This document shows positions 41,287-49,078 of a stretch of DNA of 64,000 bases, piece by piece (the first letter of the stretch is position 1; each line of letters starts with the position of its first letter). This DNA comes from Bacteroidia bacterium (GTDB lineage: Bacteria; Bacteroidota; Bacteroidia; Palsa-965). The notes beneath the pieces are model-generated. The model made no database searches and was not told the origin of the DNA. It worked only from the letters and a program-made list of their open reading frames with translations. The stretch is from contig JALONL010000020.1 in NCBI GenBank assembly GCA_025454955.1, forward strand, positions 62,001 to 126,000, written 5' to 3'. The position numbers and the translations under genes were made by a program.

Positions 41287-42120
41287 TTACTTACCGGAGG
41301 GTTTGGGCGGCTCGGGTTTGAGGCCGGTCTGGTAGCGCAGTTGCAACTGACGCATGAGCGGTGGGAATGCTTTCTGAATAATTGCGCGTGGCGTATTGTC
41401 GGTATTGGCAAACTCGCTGCGGAGTTTACCGGCGGCGGTGCGTTTTCCGGTGGCGGTGGAGAAAATGGTAAAGTGCATCACGGCCGAACGCTTGAACGTT
41501 TGTGCGCCATTGAGGTTGTAGGGATCGCTGCCGAGGTCGTTTTTAAGGTCGATCTGGTTGATGAAGATTACATACTGCGCCTTGTACTTGGTTTTGAGTT
41601 TTTCGAGTACTTCGGGCGTTTTGAGTATGGTGTTCATGAAGCGGTCGCCCTGTGCGGTGGTCGATTGTACCTGTCCGTTTTTTACACCGGTCTGTGGTTT
41701 TTGCGGTGTGGTGGCTGCGGGCGGATTGAGCGGCGACCCGGTGAGGGTCCATTCGGTGTTGGTGCTGGCGTACACGTAGCGCAGGTCGGCTTTCATTTTT
41801 ACCGTATCGTCGAGCAGCGAGGTAACGGTGAATGCGCTGCCGAATTGTTTGCGTATCTGGTCGGTAACGGCCTGATTGAATGCGCTTCGTATCTGCTCGA
41901 AATTCTGGCCCGATGCTTTGCTCATGGCCCGGCTGATGTCGGGATCCACGTTAAACATGGTGGGATACATGGGCACGATAAGAATTTGAGTTTTGCCTCC
42001 GGACGAGGGCGTGGTGCCGCCTGCGCTGTCGCTGCCGGTGCCGCGTGTGGTGGTTTGCGCGGTAAGCAGTGCAGGCGTGGCCAGCAGCAAAAGGATCAGG
42101 CGAAAGGCGTTCATCTTCAT
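41287..42120 (-). CDS. Secreted hypothetical protein
   Basis: 277 residues with a signal peptide (FRLILLLLATPALLTAQ), a Ser/Thr/Gly-rich linker, then a mixed alpha/beta domain with KTQILIVPMYPTMFNVDPDISRAM and AQYVIFINQIDLKND. The domain resembles secreted proteins that rebuild a Rossmann-like core but lacks recognisable catalytic residues. It follows rseP on the same strand by 64 bp, so co-transcription is possible. Function unknown. Confidence 0.65.
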   Translation of the reverse strand: MKMNAFRLILLLLATPALLTAQTTTRGTGSDSAGGTTPSSGGKTQILIVPMYPTMFNVDPDISRAMSKASGQNFEQIRSAFNQAVTDQIRKQFGSAFTVTSLLDDTVKMKADLRYVYASTNTEWTLTGSPLNPPAATTPQKPQTGVKNGQVQSTTAQGDRFMNTILKTPEVLEKLKTKYKAQYVIFINQIDLKNDLGSDPYNLNGAQTFKRSAVMHFTIFSTATGKRTAAGKLRSEFANTDNTPRAIIQKAFPPLMRQLQLRYQTGLKPEPPKPSGK

Positions 42121-42184
42121 TCAGAAACGCAGTTTGAGTGCAAATTCGTATCTGCACCGGCAAAGCCCGTGCCAGCAATATTCA

Positions 42185-43519
42185 TCAGCCACCAATGAAG
42201 GGCTTGATGATAAATTTCCAGAGGTCGTTGCCGTTGGCAAAAATGAGCAGGGCCAGCACCATAAACGTACCCACGTTCATGGCAATGCGCATGAATTTTT
42301 CGCCGGGTTTGCGGCCGGTCACCATTTCCCAGAGCACAAACAGAATGTAGCCGCCATCGAGCACCGGAATGGGAAGCAGGTTCATAAAGGCCAGAATGCA
42401 CGAAAGCAAAGCCGTAATGCTCCAGAAACTCTGCCAGTCCCAGGTGCTGGGAAAAATGCTGCCCATGCTGGCAAAGCCGCCTACCTGGCTGGCTCCGGCC
42501 TTGGTAAAGAGCAGGGGAAGTTGTTTAACGTAATTTGAAAACGACTCGCCGGTACGGGTAAAACCGCGCACAAAGGCTGCTCCAAAGCTGAAATGGGTGG
42601 TTACTTTTTCGGGCGACATATTTTTTGATTGTACGCCCATTTTCCCTTCTTCGCTCAGCGTCACTTTTACGCTCATCATAGTGCCTTTACGGCCCAGACC
42701 CAGCGTAACTTCTTTGTTTTTGTGTTTGGCCAGCGCCGCCGATATTTCGTGAAACCAGCGCAAAGTATCGCCGTTTACGGCAAAAATGCTGTCGCCTTTC
42801 ATAATACCGGCTTTCATGGCTCCACCGGCCGGAATTACGCTATCCACAATAAATTCGCCGCGAATATCGAACATGCTGGCTCCGTTTTCGAGCAGCGTTA
42901 CGTCGAAGTTTTCGGGCAGTGTAATGTTTACTTTACTGCCGTTGCGCATTACTTCAATATTTCGCGCATCGTCGAGCAGGATGTCTTTTTGTATGGCGTA
43001 AAAGCTTTTTACCGGCTTCCCGTCGAGTGCGGTAATCATATCGCCGTCCCGCAGCCCCACGCTTTTGGCCAGCGAATCGCAGGCAATGCCGTTGCGGAGT
43101 TTATCGGCCGGGATGTAGCTTTCGCCCCATACAAACGACATAACGCCATAAATAATTACGGCCAGAATGGCGTTTACCGTAACACCGCCGGCCAGAATAA
43201 TAAGGCGTTGCCAGGGTTTTTTGCCGCGGAATTCGTCGGGAGCGGGAGGTGTGTCGGGGTCGGTGCCGGGTTCGGCAGCCATGCCGGCAATGTCCACATA
43301 TCCGCCAAAGGGAAACCAGCCCAGGCCGTAGGTGGTATCGCCAATTTTTTTCTTGAACAGCGAAAACTTGAGCAGGTTGCCAAAGGGGAAAAGGAAGTCG
43401 AAGAAAAGGTAGAACTTATCCACCCGTGTTTTAAACCAGCGGGCGGTGATGTAATGACCAAATTCGTGAAGAATAATGAGCAGCGAAAGGCTGAGGAAGA
43501 ATAACGTGAACTTTACCAA
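42185..43519 (-). CDS. rseP: Site-2 intramembrane zinc metalloprotease RseP
   Basis: 444 residues. Inner-membrane protease that cleaves anti-sigma factors and signal peptides. The zinc site HEFGH is at residues 18-22 in the first membrane helix. GLGWFPFGGYVDI follows, then a long insert with PDZ-like repeats (SVGLRDGDMITALDGKPV, GGAMKAGIMKGDSIFAVNGD). The third ligand motif NLLPIPVLDGGYILF is near the C-terminus. A plausible client is the membrane-bound anti-sigma factor encoded at 7481-8560, though this is only inferred. Confidence 0.95.
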   Translation of the reverse strand: MVKFTLFFLSLSLLIILHEFGHYITARWFKTRVDKFYLFFDFLFPFGNLLKFSLFKKKIGDTTYGLGWFPFGGYVDIAGMAAEPGTDPDTPPAPDEFRGKKPWQRLIILAGGVTVNAILAVIIYGVMSFVWGESYIPADKLRNGIACDSLAKSVGLRDGDMITALDGKPVKSFYAIQKDILLDDARNIEVMRNGSKVNITLPENFDVTLLENGASMFDIRGEFIVDSVIPAGGAMKAGIMKGDSIFAVNGDTLRWFHEISAALAKHKNKEVTLGLGRKGTMMSVKVTLSEEGKMGVQSKNMSPEKVTTHFSFGAAFVRGFTRTGESFSNYVKQLPLLFTKAGASQVGGFASMGSIFPSTWDWQSFWSITALLSCILAFMNLLPIPVLDGGYILFVLWEMVTGRKPGEKFMRIAMNVGTFMVLALLIFANGNDLWKFIIKPFIGG

Positions 43520-43608
43520 TGTAATGAGGATTTTGGCAAAAATAAGCAGGGTTTGGGGTTATTTGGTCATGTTTGTTTTTTTTGGCAAACAATGGGGTGT
43601 GGAGAAAC

Positions 43609-43631
43609 GTGGCTTCGACAGGCTCAGCCAC
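43609..43631. repeat. REP-like palindrome, copy a
   Basis: GTGGCTTCGAC...CTCAGCCAC, 23 bp imperfect palindrome. Related copies occur at 43665-43687, 43812-43834 (inverted) and, more diverged, 45175-45214. All lie between genes. Confidence 0.75.
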
Positions 43632-43664
43632 CGGTGTAGGATTTGTGTTTGGAATGGGGTGCAG

Positions 43665-43687
43665 GTGGCTTCGGCGGGCTCAGCCAC
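43665..43687. repeat. REP-like palindrome, copy b
   Basis: GTGGCTTCGGC...CTCAGCCAC, differing from copy a at two positions in the centre, same orientation. Confidence 0.75.
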
Positions 43688-43811
43688 CGGTTTTACAGCC
43701 ACTACTTGTTCAATTGTCAGGGATGAATTGGTTTATAGGAATTTTTGCGGCTCAGCTATCAGAATGCGTGGCGATTAAGCCTGTGGGCGAAAATTAAACC
43801 CGGAATCCCCG

Positions 43812-43834
43812 GTGGCTGAGCCTGTCGAAGCCAC
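43812..43834. repeat. REP-like palindrome, copy c (inverted)
   Basis: Exact reverse complement of copy a. The three copies form a cluster in the 386 bp between rseP and the gene ending at 43906; no gene was found there. Confidence 0.75.
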
Positions 43835-43905
43835 CGTGTACATATCTCCTTTCGAAATACTTAGCTACCGAAAAGGAGTTTAAAGGCATTGGTGTAAGGG
43901 GTGCC

Positions 43906-44931
43906 TCAGGGAGCCGTCAATTCCTGATAAAAACTACAGCACTTAAAATGAGCAATAGCAGTTTCCCGATCAAAAATTACGTTTCTATACCTTCCATCAT
44001 CCAGGATGGGTATTTTTTGAGGTATCCGGATTCCGAACAAATAGATTTCGATCAAGCCTCCCTGATAGTAATATGTTTTCTTCTGTTTTGTTTGGTAGTC
44101 TGTGATTTCAAACCATTCCTTTTCCGTGGCCGGGGTAAACTCCAAAGTAGCAATGGCTTCTTCCAAAGCAACTTGAATTTGTTCTGTAGAGTATTTTTTT
44201 CTCAGTGATAAAATAACTATACCCGGGTAGTTCACAATTCCTTTGGGTAAATAGTAGTTGATCACACTGTCATATTCTTCAAACAGATAATGACAGTGCA
44301 TCTTGCAATAATCCAGATACCGGTCATCTATGTTAGCCATCGGCCAACCGCCTTTATAGCGAATTGGGTAATCTCTTTCGGCAATGTCGATAAATTTCAT
44401 GGCATTCACCGGATCCCTTCTTCGTAAATAGATTTGGGCAGCTTCTACACATGCAAAGGACTTATAATAGGTTTCCCTGATGAATCGTGTTTTTTCTACA
44501 TCTGGAAATTCATTCATGTGTAAGTAAAATTCGCCCCGACTGGCAATGATCGTACGATACATTTTTAGTGCGATGGTGTCGTTTATTCTGGAATAGGCAT
44601 TGGCCAGAAAAAAATAGTAGGCATGATTTTTTTTATCAGGTAAAGAATCCTTGAGTTGACCACGCATTTTTATCAATATGAGGTCTTCATACGAATGGCT
44701 TGTATCTCTGGGCCACCATTTAATTAAAGGGAAATGTATCGCATACTCACTCTTTAGCTTCCCGATATAAGGTAATTCATAGTAATCGGGCTGAACATAA
44801 ACGATACCCATGACTGTGTCCAAACGACTTTCGATAGGATCGCGATAGGGTGTTTGCTGCGCAGCCAATTGTTTTGTGCTGTAGCTGACCAGTATCCCGA
44901 TGATGTAAAGTGAGAATATGTTGAATTTCAT
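43906..44931 (-). CDS. Secreted TPR-like hypothetical protein
   Basis: 341 residues. The N-terminus has a signal-like helix (FSLYIIGILVSYS) followed by KQLAAQQ. The middle has helix pairs of tetratricopeptide style (YYFFLANAYSRINDTIALKMYRTI, CVEAAQIYLRRRDPVNAMKFIDIAER). It is clearly more AT-rich than its flanks and is bordered on both sides by REP-like repeats, so it may be acquired. Function unknown. Confidence 0.6.
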   Translation of the reverse strand: MKFNIFSLYIIGILVSYSTKQLAAQQTPYRDPIESRLDTVMGIVYVQPDYYELPYIGKLKSEYAIHFPLIKWWPRDTSHSYEDLILIKMRGQLKDSLPDKKNHAYYFFLANAYSRINDTIALKMYRTIIASRGEFYLHMNEFPDVEKTRFIRETYYKSFACVEAAQIYLRRRDPVNAMKFIDIAERDYPIRYKGGWPMANIDDRYLDYCKMHCHYLFEEYDSVINYYLPKGIVNYPGIVILSLRKKYSTEQIQVALEEAIATLEFTPATEKEWFEITDYQTKQKKTYYYQGGLIEIYLFGIRIPQKIPILDDGRYRNVIFDRETAIAHFKCCSFYQELTAP

Positions 44932-45174
44932 ATCCTGTATTTGGTTAATAGATATTAACGCGTTGTGCTATTGAAAACTCGACGAAAAGTTTCTTGGCCT
45001 AACAAGAAAGAGATGTTATGCACTCCGTATGTGTAAGAGTCTAACCAAACACTTAAATCAAGCACAACACCCATGCAAATTTCTTAAAGATTTCCTTAGA
45101 ATGAAAAACCTTATTGCAATTGGAGTTAAACAGCGATGGAATACCCGCGTCAGTCTTCGATGAATGACCTTACA

Positions 45175-45214
45175 GTGGTTGAGTCCCCGCAATTTCAGCG
45201 GGGATCGAAACCAC
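45175..45214. repeat. REP-like palindrome, diverged copy d
   Basis: GTGGTTGAGTCCCCGC pairs imperfectly with GCGGGGATCGAAACCAC. A half copy (TGTCGAAGCCACCGGGTA) follows at 45231-45248. The stretch 44932-45254 holds nothing else recognisable. Confidence 0.6.
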
Positions 45215-45254
45215 CGGGTACAAAGTGTTTGTCGAAGCCACCGGGTAGAATGCT

Positions 45255-45623
45255 TTACTTTTCGTCCCATTCCTTGAGTTGCTTCTTTGAGGCCAGGCGG
45301 CGCCAGCCTTGTTCCAGCACTTCTTCGAGCAATGGTTTTCGCAGGGCGTGGAGCCAGAGGGCGAGGTATGGGTAAGGCTTGAAATGTTCGGGCAGGTGAA
45401 AGGCTTCGGGGTAGGTGTCGAGGTAATATTCGCGGCGTTCGAAGCCGGTTTGGATGCTCAGGAACTTGCCGCTTTCGTGCAGGCGGCAGAGTAGTTTGCC
45501 GCGCACTTTTATGGATGGTGTGCCTTCGTGCGAGATGCTGTCTTCGGCACCGGGAAAACGTAAGGCGATTTGGCGCACCGGTTCGAAATCGGCGGGGTTG
45601 AAGTTTATGCGGGGAGGATTCAT
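45255..45623 (-). CDS. MmcQ/YjbR-family protein
   Basis: 122 residues with the YjbR double-wing pattern: FEPVRQIALRFPGAEDSISHEGTPSIKVRGKLLCRL, then YYLDTYPEAFHLPEHFKPYP, WLHALRKPLLEEVLEQGWRR. The fold is related to DNA-binding CyaY-like modules; the cellular role is not known. Single gene with no obvious operon partner. Confidence 0.85.
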   Translation of the reverse strand: MNPPRINFNPADFEPVRQIALRFPGAEDSISHEGTPSIKVRGKLLCRLHESGKFLSIQTGFERREYYLDTYPEAFHLPEHFKPYPYLALWLHALRKPLLEEVLEQGWRRLASKKQLKEWDEK

Positions 45624-45718
45624 TTTATAAATTTCCGGAAGGCAGAAATGGTTTGGAATATGAAGAATGCGAGGGTTAATTTATGCAGATTATCTCCCCT
45701 CGCAATAAATCGGTACAG

Positions 45719-47605
45719 TTAAAACTTTACAAATTTGGAGCGCAGGCGCTTCCCGCCGGTCTGTATTTCAATACAGTAAACACCCGCTGGTAACCCGCTC
45801 ACATCGGCTGTAATTCCGGTGCCGGAAAAAAATACCGGCAGCAAACTCATCCGCCCGGCAGCATCATAAATGCAGGCCGGAGCAAATTGCGCATCTTCCG
45901 GCAACAGCAGTAAAATATGGTCTGAAGCCGGATTCGGGAAAACCGCAAAACTTGTTGACTGCACTGTTTCTGCGGTGCTGCTTGTTAAACAGTCAACCAC
46001 ATTCATCAATGCACTGTCGGCAACGGCAGAAGTGTAAAGAGGTATTCCGGTTGGCCGAAGCGCAAGTTTTACGGGTTCGGCGGGTTCTGTAAAGCTATCG
46101 TTACGGGCAAAAACCGAATCGGTTGCTGTGGTTTGCCCGGCAGGAATAATGATGCTTCCGGTGAGCAGGTGTACATCATCGGCCCAGCTAACTGCGCCGC
46201 TTGTATCATAACGCACCGGAAGCGGATAACTCAGGTTGGCTGATGCACGGCTGCCCGTAAATGTGGCTGCGGTTGCCGTACACTCCTCTGCAATAATTGT
46301 TGCTTCATTAAGTTGTACGGTGGTGGCAGGCAATTGGGTCTGTGTGCTCCATGAAAAGGTTACGTTGGTGGTATCTTGCACCTGCTGGTACCAAACACCA
46401 TTGCCGTTTGGCTCCACCACTGCAAAATTTCCACTCATATCAGCAATACCGGCAAGCGTTGACCAGCCATATACCCTGAAAAAATCGAAATTGGTGGTGT
46501 ACGTTATCAGTACCTCATCAAACACATAACCGCCCAATGCCGCACTTGGCAAGGTGTAGCTGGGGACTTCCATAAAAATGGGTTCGTTGTATTGAACTTG
46601 TTGCTGGCTTATGTTCACAAAAGCACAATCAGAAAACTCAACCAGAAAAGCTTCTGCGGTTTTGCGCGAATAAAATGCACTCCATTGGCTGTTTTCAATT
46701 AAACAACGCTCAAAAAGTACGTTGCCCTGTACAGGCATTGTATCGTTTGCGCTTAACTGTATTTCGCAGGTCGGATATACATTGGAAGGTACATGATTGT
46801 TGCTCAGATAACAGTCGCTGAAACGTATGCTTACTGGCAGCGATGTACTATCCATCTCAAACAATGCCACCATAATTCCGCTGTGGTTATTGTTGGTAAA
46901 AGAACAATGCTCAAAGTTCAGATTTACCACGCGCTGATACGGTTCAAACGGCTCAATATCCACACCCGCCTCGGGCAAAGTGCCGCCGGTTTGTGTAAAC
47001 AGGCAATGCCTTACAAGCATATTCTCCACACTGCAGATACTCATGCCCTGCCGGTAATTGTTGATGCAGCGCACATCTTCCAGCAAAATATTTTGTGAAT
47101 AGGTTTGAGGGCTCCACCAGGTGGCACCACCTGCATAAATTCCGTCTCCGCCGCTGTCGCGCAGGGTAAGCCCTTTTACTGTAATACCGCTGCTGTTATC
47201 AATATGCAGACAGTGCCGGTACTCACTGTCGTTGAGAATAATGTACTCAGGTTTGTTCATCACAAACTCGGCACCGTAGCCAATTATTGTAATGTTTGAT
47301 GCGCGCACTAATTTCAAAAGACAATCGCCGGTGCCGTTAAAAGCACCGGGAATTGCGCGGAGTACAACGCCTTTTTCAAAAATCAGGGTCTTGTTGCTGA
47401 GATCAAAAAACAGATTTGGATTTACATTCCAGTCGGCACTTTGCAAATCAAAAACAATGGTGTCGAACGATGATTGTATGGCATTCTGAAATGCCGCTGT
47501 TGCATTGGTTGGGGTATAACCAAAGGTTGAGGCATTAACCATTGTTGCATGCAGCGACCGAAGTGAAAGCAATGCAAACAGAAACAGCAGACCGTATAAT
47601 TTCAT
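45719..47605 (-). CDS. T9SS-secreted parallel beta-helix protein
   Basis: 628 residues from MKLYGLLFLFALLSLRSLHA (signal peptide). Residues about 40-380 form a right-handed parallel beta-helix (ITVKGLTLRDSGGDGIYAGG, LEDVRCINNYRQGMSICSVENMLVRHCLF, FEHCSFTNNNHSGIMVALF), the fold of pectate lyases and surface adhesins. A beta-sandwich region follows, then a type A sorting domain (FAVFPNPASDHILLLL, SGLPAGVYCIEI). No catalytic set of a known lyase family could be assigned, so polysaccharide binding or cleavage is only inferred. The frame to 47635 is rejected as upstream of the signal. Confidence 0.85.
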   Translation of the reverse strand: MKLYGLLFLFALLSLRSLHATMVNASTFGYTPTNATAAFQNAIQSSFDTIVFDLQSADWNVNPNLFFDLSNKTLIFEKGVVLRAIPGAFNGTGDCLLKLVRASNITIIGYGAEFVMNKPEYIILNDSEYRHCLHIDNSSGITVKGLTLRDSGGDGIYAGGATWWSPQTYSQNILLEDVRCINNYRQGMSICSVENMLVRHCLFTQTGGTLPEAGVDIEPFEPYQRVVNLNFEHCSFTNNNHSGIMVALFEMDSTSLPVSIRFSDCYLSNNHVPSNVYPTCEIQLSANDTMPVQGNVLFERCLIENSQWSAFYSRKTAEAFLVEFSDCAFVNISQQQVQYNEPIFMEVPSYTLPSAALGGYVFDEVLITYTTNFDFFRVYGWSTLAGIADMSGNFAVVEPNGNGVWYQQVQDTTNVTFSWSTQTQLPATTVQLNEATIIAEECTATAATFTGSRASANLSYPLPVRYDTSGAVSWADDVHLLTGSIIIPAGQTTATDSVFARNDSFTEPAEPVKLALRPTGIPLYTSAVADSALMNVVDCLTSSTAETVQSTSFAVFPNPASDHILLLLPEDAQFAPACIYDAAGRMSLLPVFFSGTGITADVSGLPAGVYCIEIQTGGKRLRSKFVKF

Positions 47606-47797
47606 GTTGTATAAGGTATGGCATACAAAGCACAAATCCCAGACAATACCTTAGCCCCTCACAAGTTTCCCTGCAATTCTTTGTGTGGTGCTGTTTGTTT
47701 GGCTGAGGTGGCGTTTGGTAATCTGCTTCGACGGGTGCGTAGAGGCTACTGTGTATCGCACGGGGCAAAAAACAAAATTTCGGGTAAACTCCCGGCA

Positions 47798-47830
47798 AAC
47801 TCTCCGACGTCTTTAAGACGTCGGAGAGTT
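47798..47830 (-). terminator. Long perfect hairpin after dxr
   Basis: AACTCTCCGACGTCTT and AAGACGTCGGAGAGTT are complementary over 16 bases with one base between. A partial third copy of the arm touches the dxr stop. The same arm (CTCTCCGA/TCGGAGAG) is used in the terminator at 54297, so it may be a dispersed element serving as terminator. Confidence 0.7.
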
Positions 47831-47842
47831 GAGTCGGAGAGT

Positions 47843-49033
47843 TTAGTACTGGCTGTTTTTTGCCCCGTGCACAATTTCTGCTGCAATTCTTCGCGCCTCC
47901 GCATCAGTAGCCACATAGTCTTCGTAATTGGGTGCAGGCACAAACGAAGTCTGTTGCATGGCCCGGGCATTGATATCGGCAATTTGCAGGAAGCTTATTT
48001 TTTCTTCGAGGAAGGCGGCCACGGCTACTTCATTGGCGGCGTTCAGCGCGCAGGCTTTGTTGCCGCCCAGCGCCAGTGCATCAAAGGCCAGTTGCAGGCA
48101 GCCGAAGGTTTCGCGGTCGGGCGCTTCGAACGTAAGCTGCGGATAGTGCAGGAAATTGAAGCGCGGAAAATTGGCCTTCAGGCGCTGCGGGTAGGCCAGC
48201 GCGTATTGAATGGGCAGCTTCATGTCGGGCAGGCCCATCTGGGCTTTCATGCTGCCGTCGCAAAACTGTACAATGCTGTGTATAATGCTTTGCGGGTGTA
48301 CAATTACATCAATCTGTTCCGGCTTCAGGTGGAAAAGCCACCGGGCCTCAATTACCTCCAGGCCTTTATTCATGAGCGTGGCCGAGTCGATGGTGATTTT
48401 GGCACCCATAGCCCAGTTGGGGTGTTTGAGTGCCTGTGCGCGGGTTACCGTGGCCAGATCGTGGCGCTTTTTGCCGCGGAATGGGCCGCCGGAAGCGGTG
48501 AGGTAAATTTTTTCGATGGGGTTGTGAAATTCACCCGCCAGACATTGAAATATAGCCGAGTGCTCCGAATCGACCGGGTATAGATTTATGCCTTTTTCGC
48601 GGGCCAGTTTCGTCACAATATCGCCGGCTACCACCAGTGTTTCCTTGTTGGCAAGGGCAATTTGTTTTCCGGCTTCAATGGCAGCCAGCGTGGAGCGCAG
48701 CCCGGCATAGCCCACAATGGCGGCCAGCACCATGTCCACACTGTCCATGCGCACCACATCGGCAAGTGCTTCTTCGCCGCCATATACTTTTATATCGTGG
48801 GGCAGCAGCGCGTCTTTTACCTGGGCCAGTTTGGTGGTGTCGTTTATCACCACCACATTGGGCTTAAAGCGTATGGCCTGCTCAATGAGCAGCGGGGCAT
48901 TGCCGCCGGCGGCCAGCACTTCTACCGTAAAACGGCCGGGATTGGCCGCCACCACATCGAGCGCCTGTGTGCCAATGGAGCCGGTTGAACCAAGTATTGC
49001 CAGACGAAGCGGTGCAGATGAATTCACAAACAA
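47843..49033 (-). CDS. dxr: 1-deoxy-D-xylulose 5-phosphate reductoisomerase
   Basis: 396 residues. Converts DXP to methylerythritol phosphate with NADPH, the committed step of the MEP isoprenoid pathway. NADPH site LAILGSTGSIGTQALDV, ANKETLVVAGDIV, metal and substrate motifs PVDSEHSAIFQCL, ASGGPFRG, MGAKITIDSATLMNKGLEVIEA. There is no ATG: start is TTG 49033 or GTG 49027, and the latter gives a more usual short N-terminus. An exact -7 box TATATTTG lies at 49053-49060. Confidence 0.96.
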   Translation of the reverse strand: MFVNSSAPLRLAILGSTGSIGTQALDVVAANPGRFTVEVLAAGGNAPLLIEQAIRFKPNVVVINDTTKLAQVKDALLPHDIKVYGGEEALADVVRMDSVDMVLAAIVGYAGLRSTLAAIEAGKQIALANKETLVVAGDIVTKLAREKGINLYPVDSEHSAIFQCLAGEFHNPIEKIYLTASGGPFRGKKRHDLATVTRAQALKHPNWAMGAKITIDSATLMNKGLEVIEARWLFHLKPEQIDVIVHPQSIIHSIVQFCDGSMKAQMGLPDMKLPIQYALAYPQRLKANFPRFNFLHYPQLTFEAPDRETFGCLQLAFDALALGGNKACALNAANEVAVAAFLEEKISFLQIADINARAMQQTSFVPAPNYEDYVATDAEARRIAAEIVHGAKNSQY

Positions 49034-49052
49034 ACAGGTTTTAGATTGGGCG

Positions 49053-49060
49053 CAAATATA
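49053..49060 (-). promoter_or_regulatory. -7 promoter element of dxr
   Basis: Minus strand TATATTTG, 19 bp before the TTG start at 49033. The -33 region has no clear TTG. Confidence 0.45.
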
Positions 49061-49078
49061 CCGCGTATGGCGGCTTGT

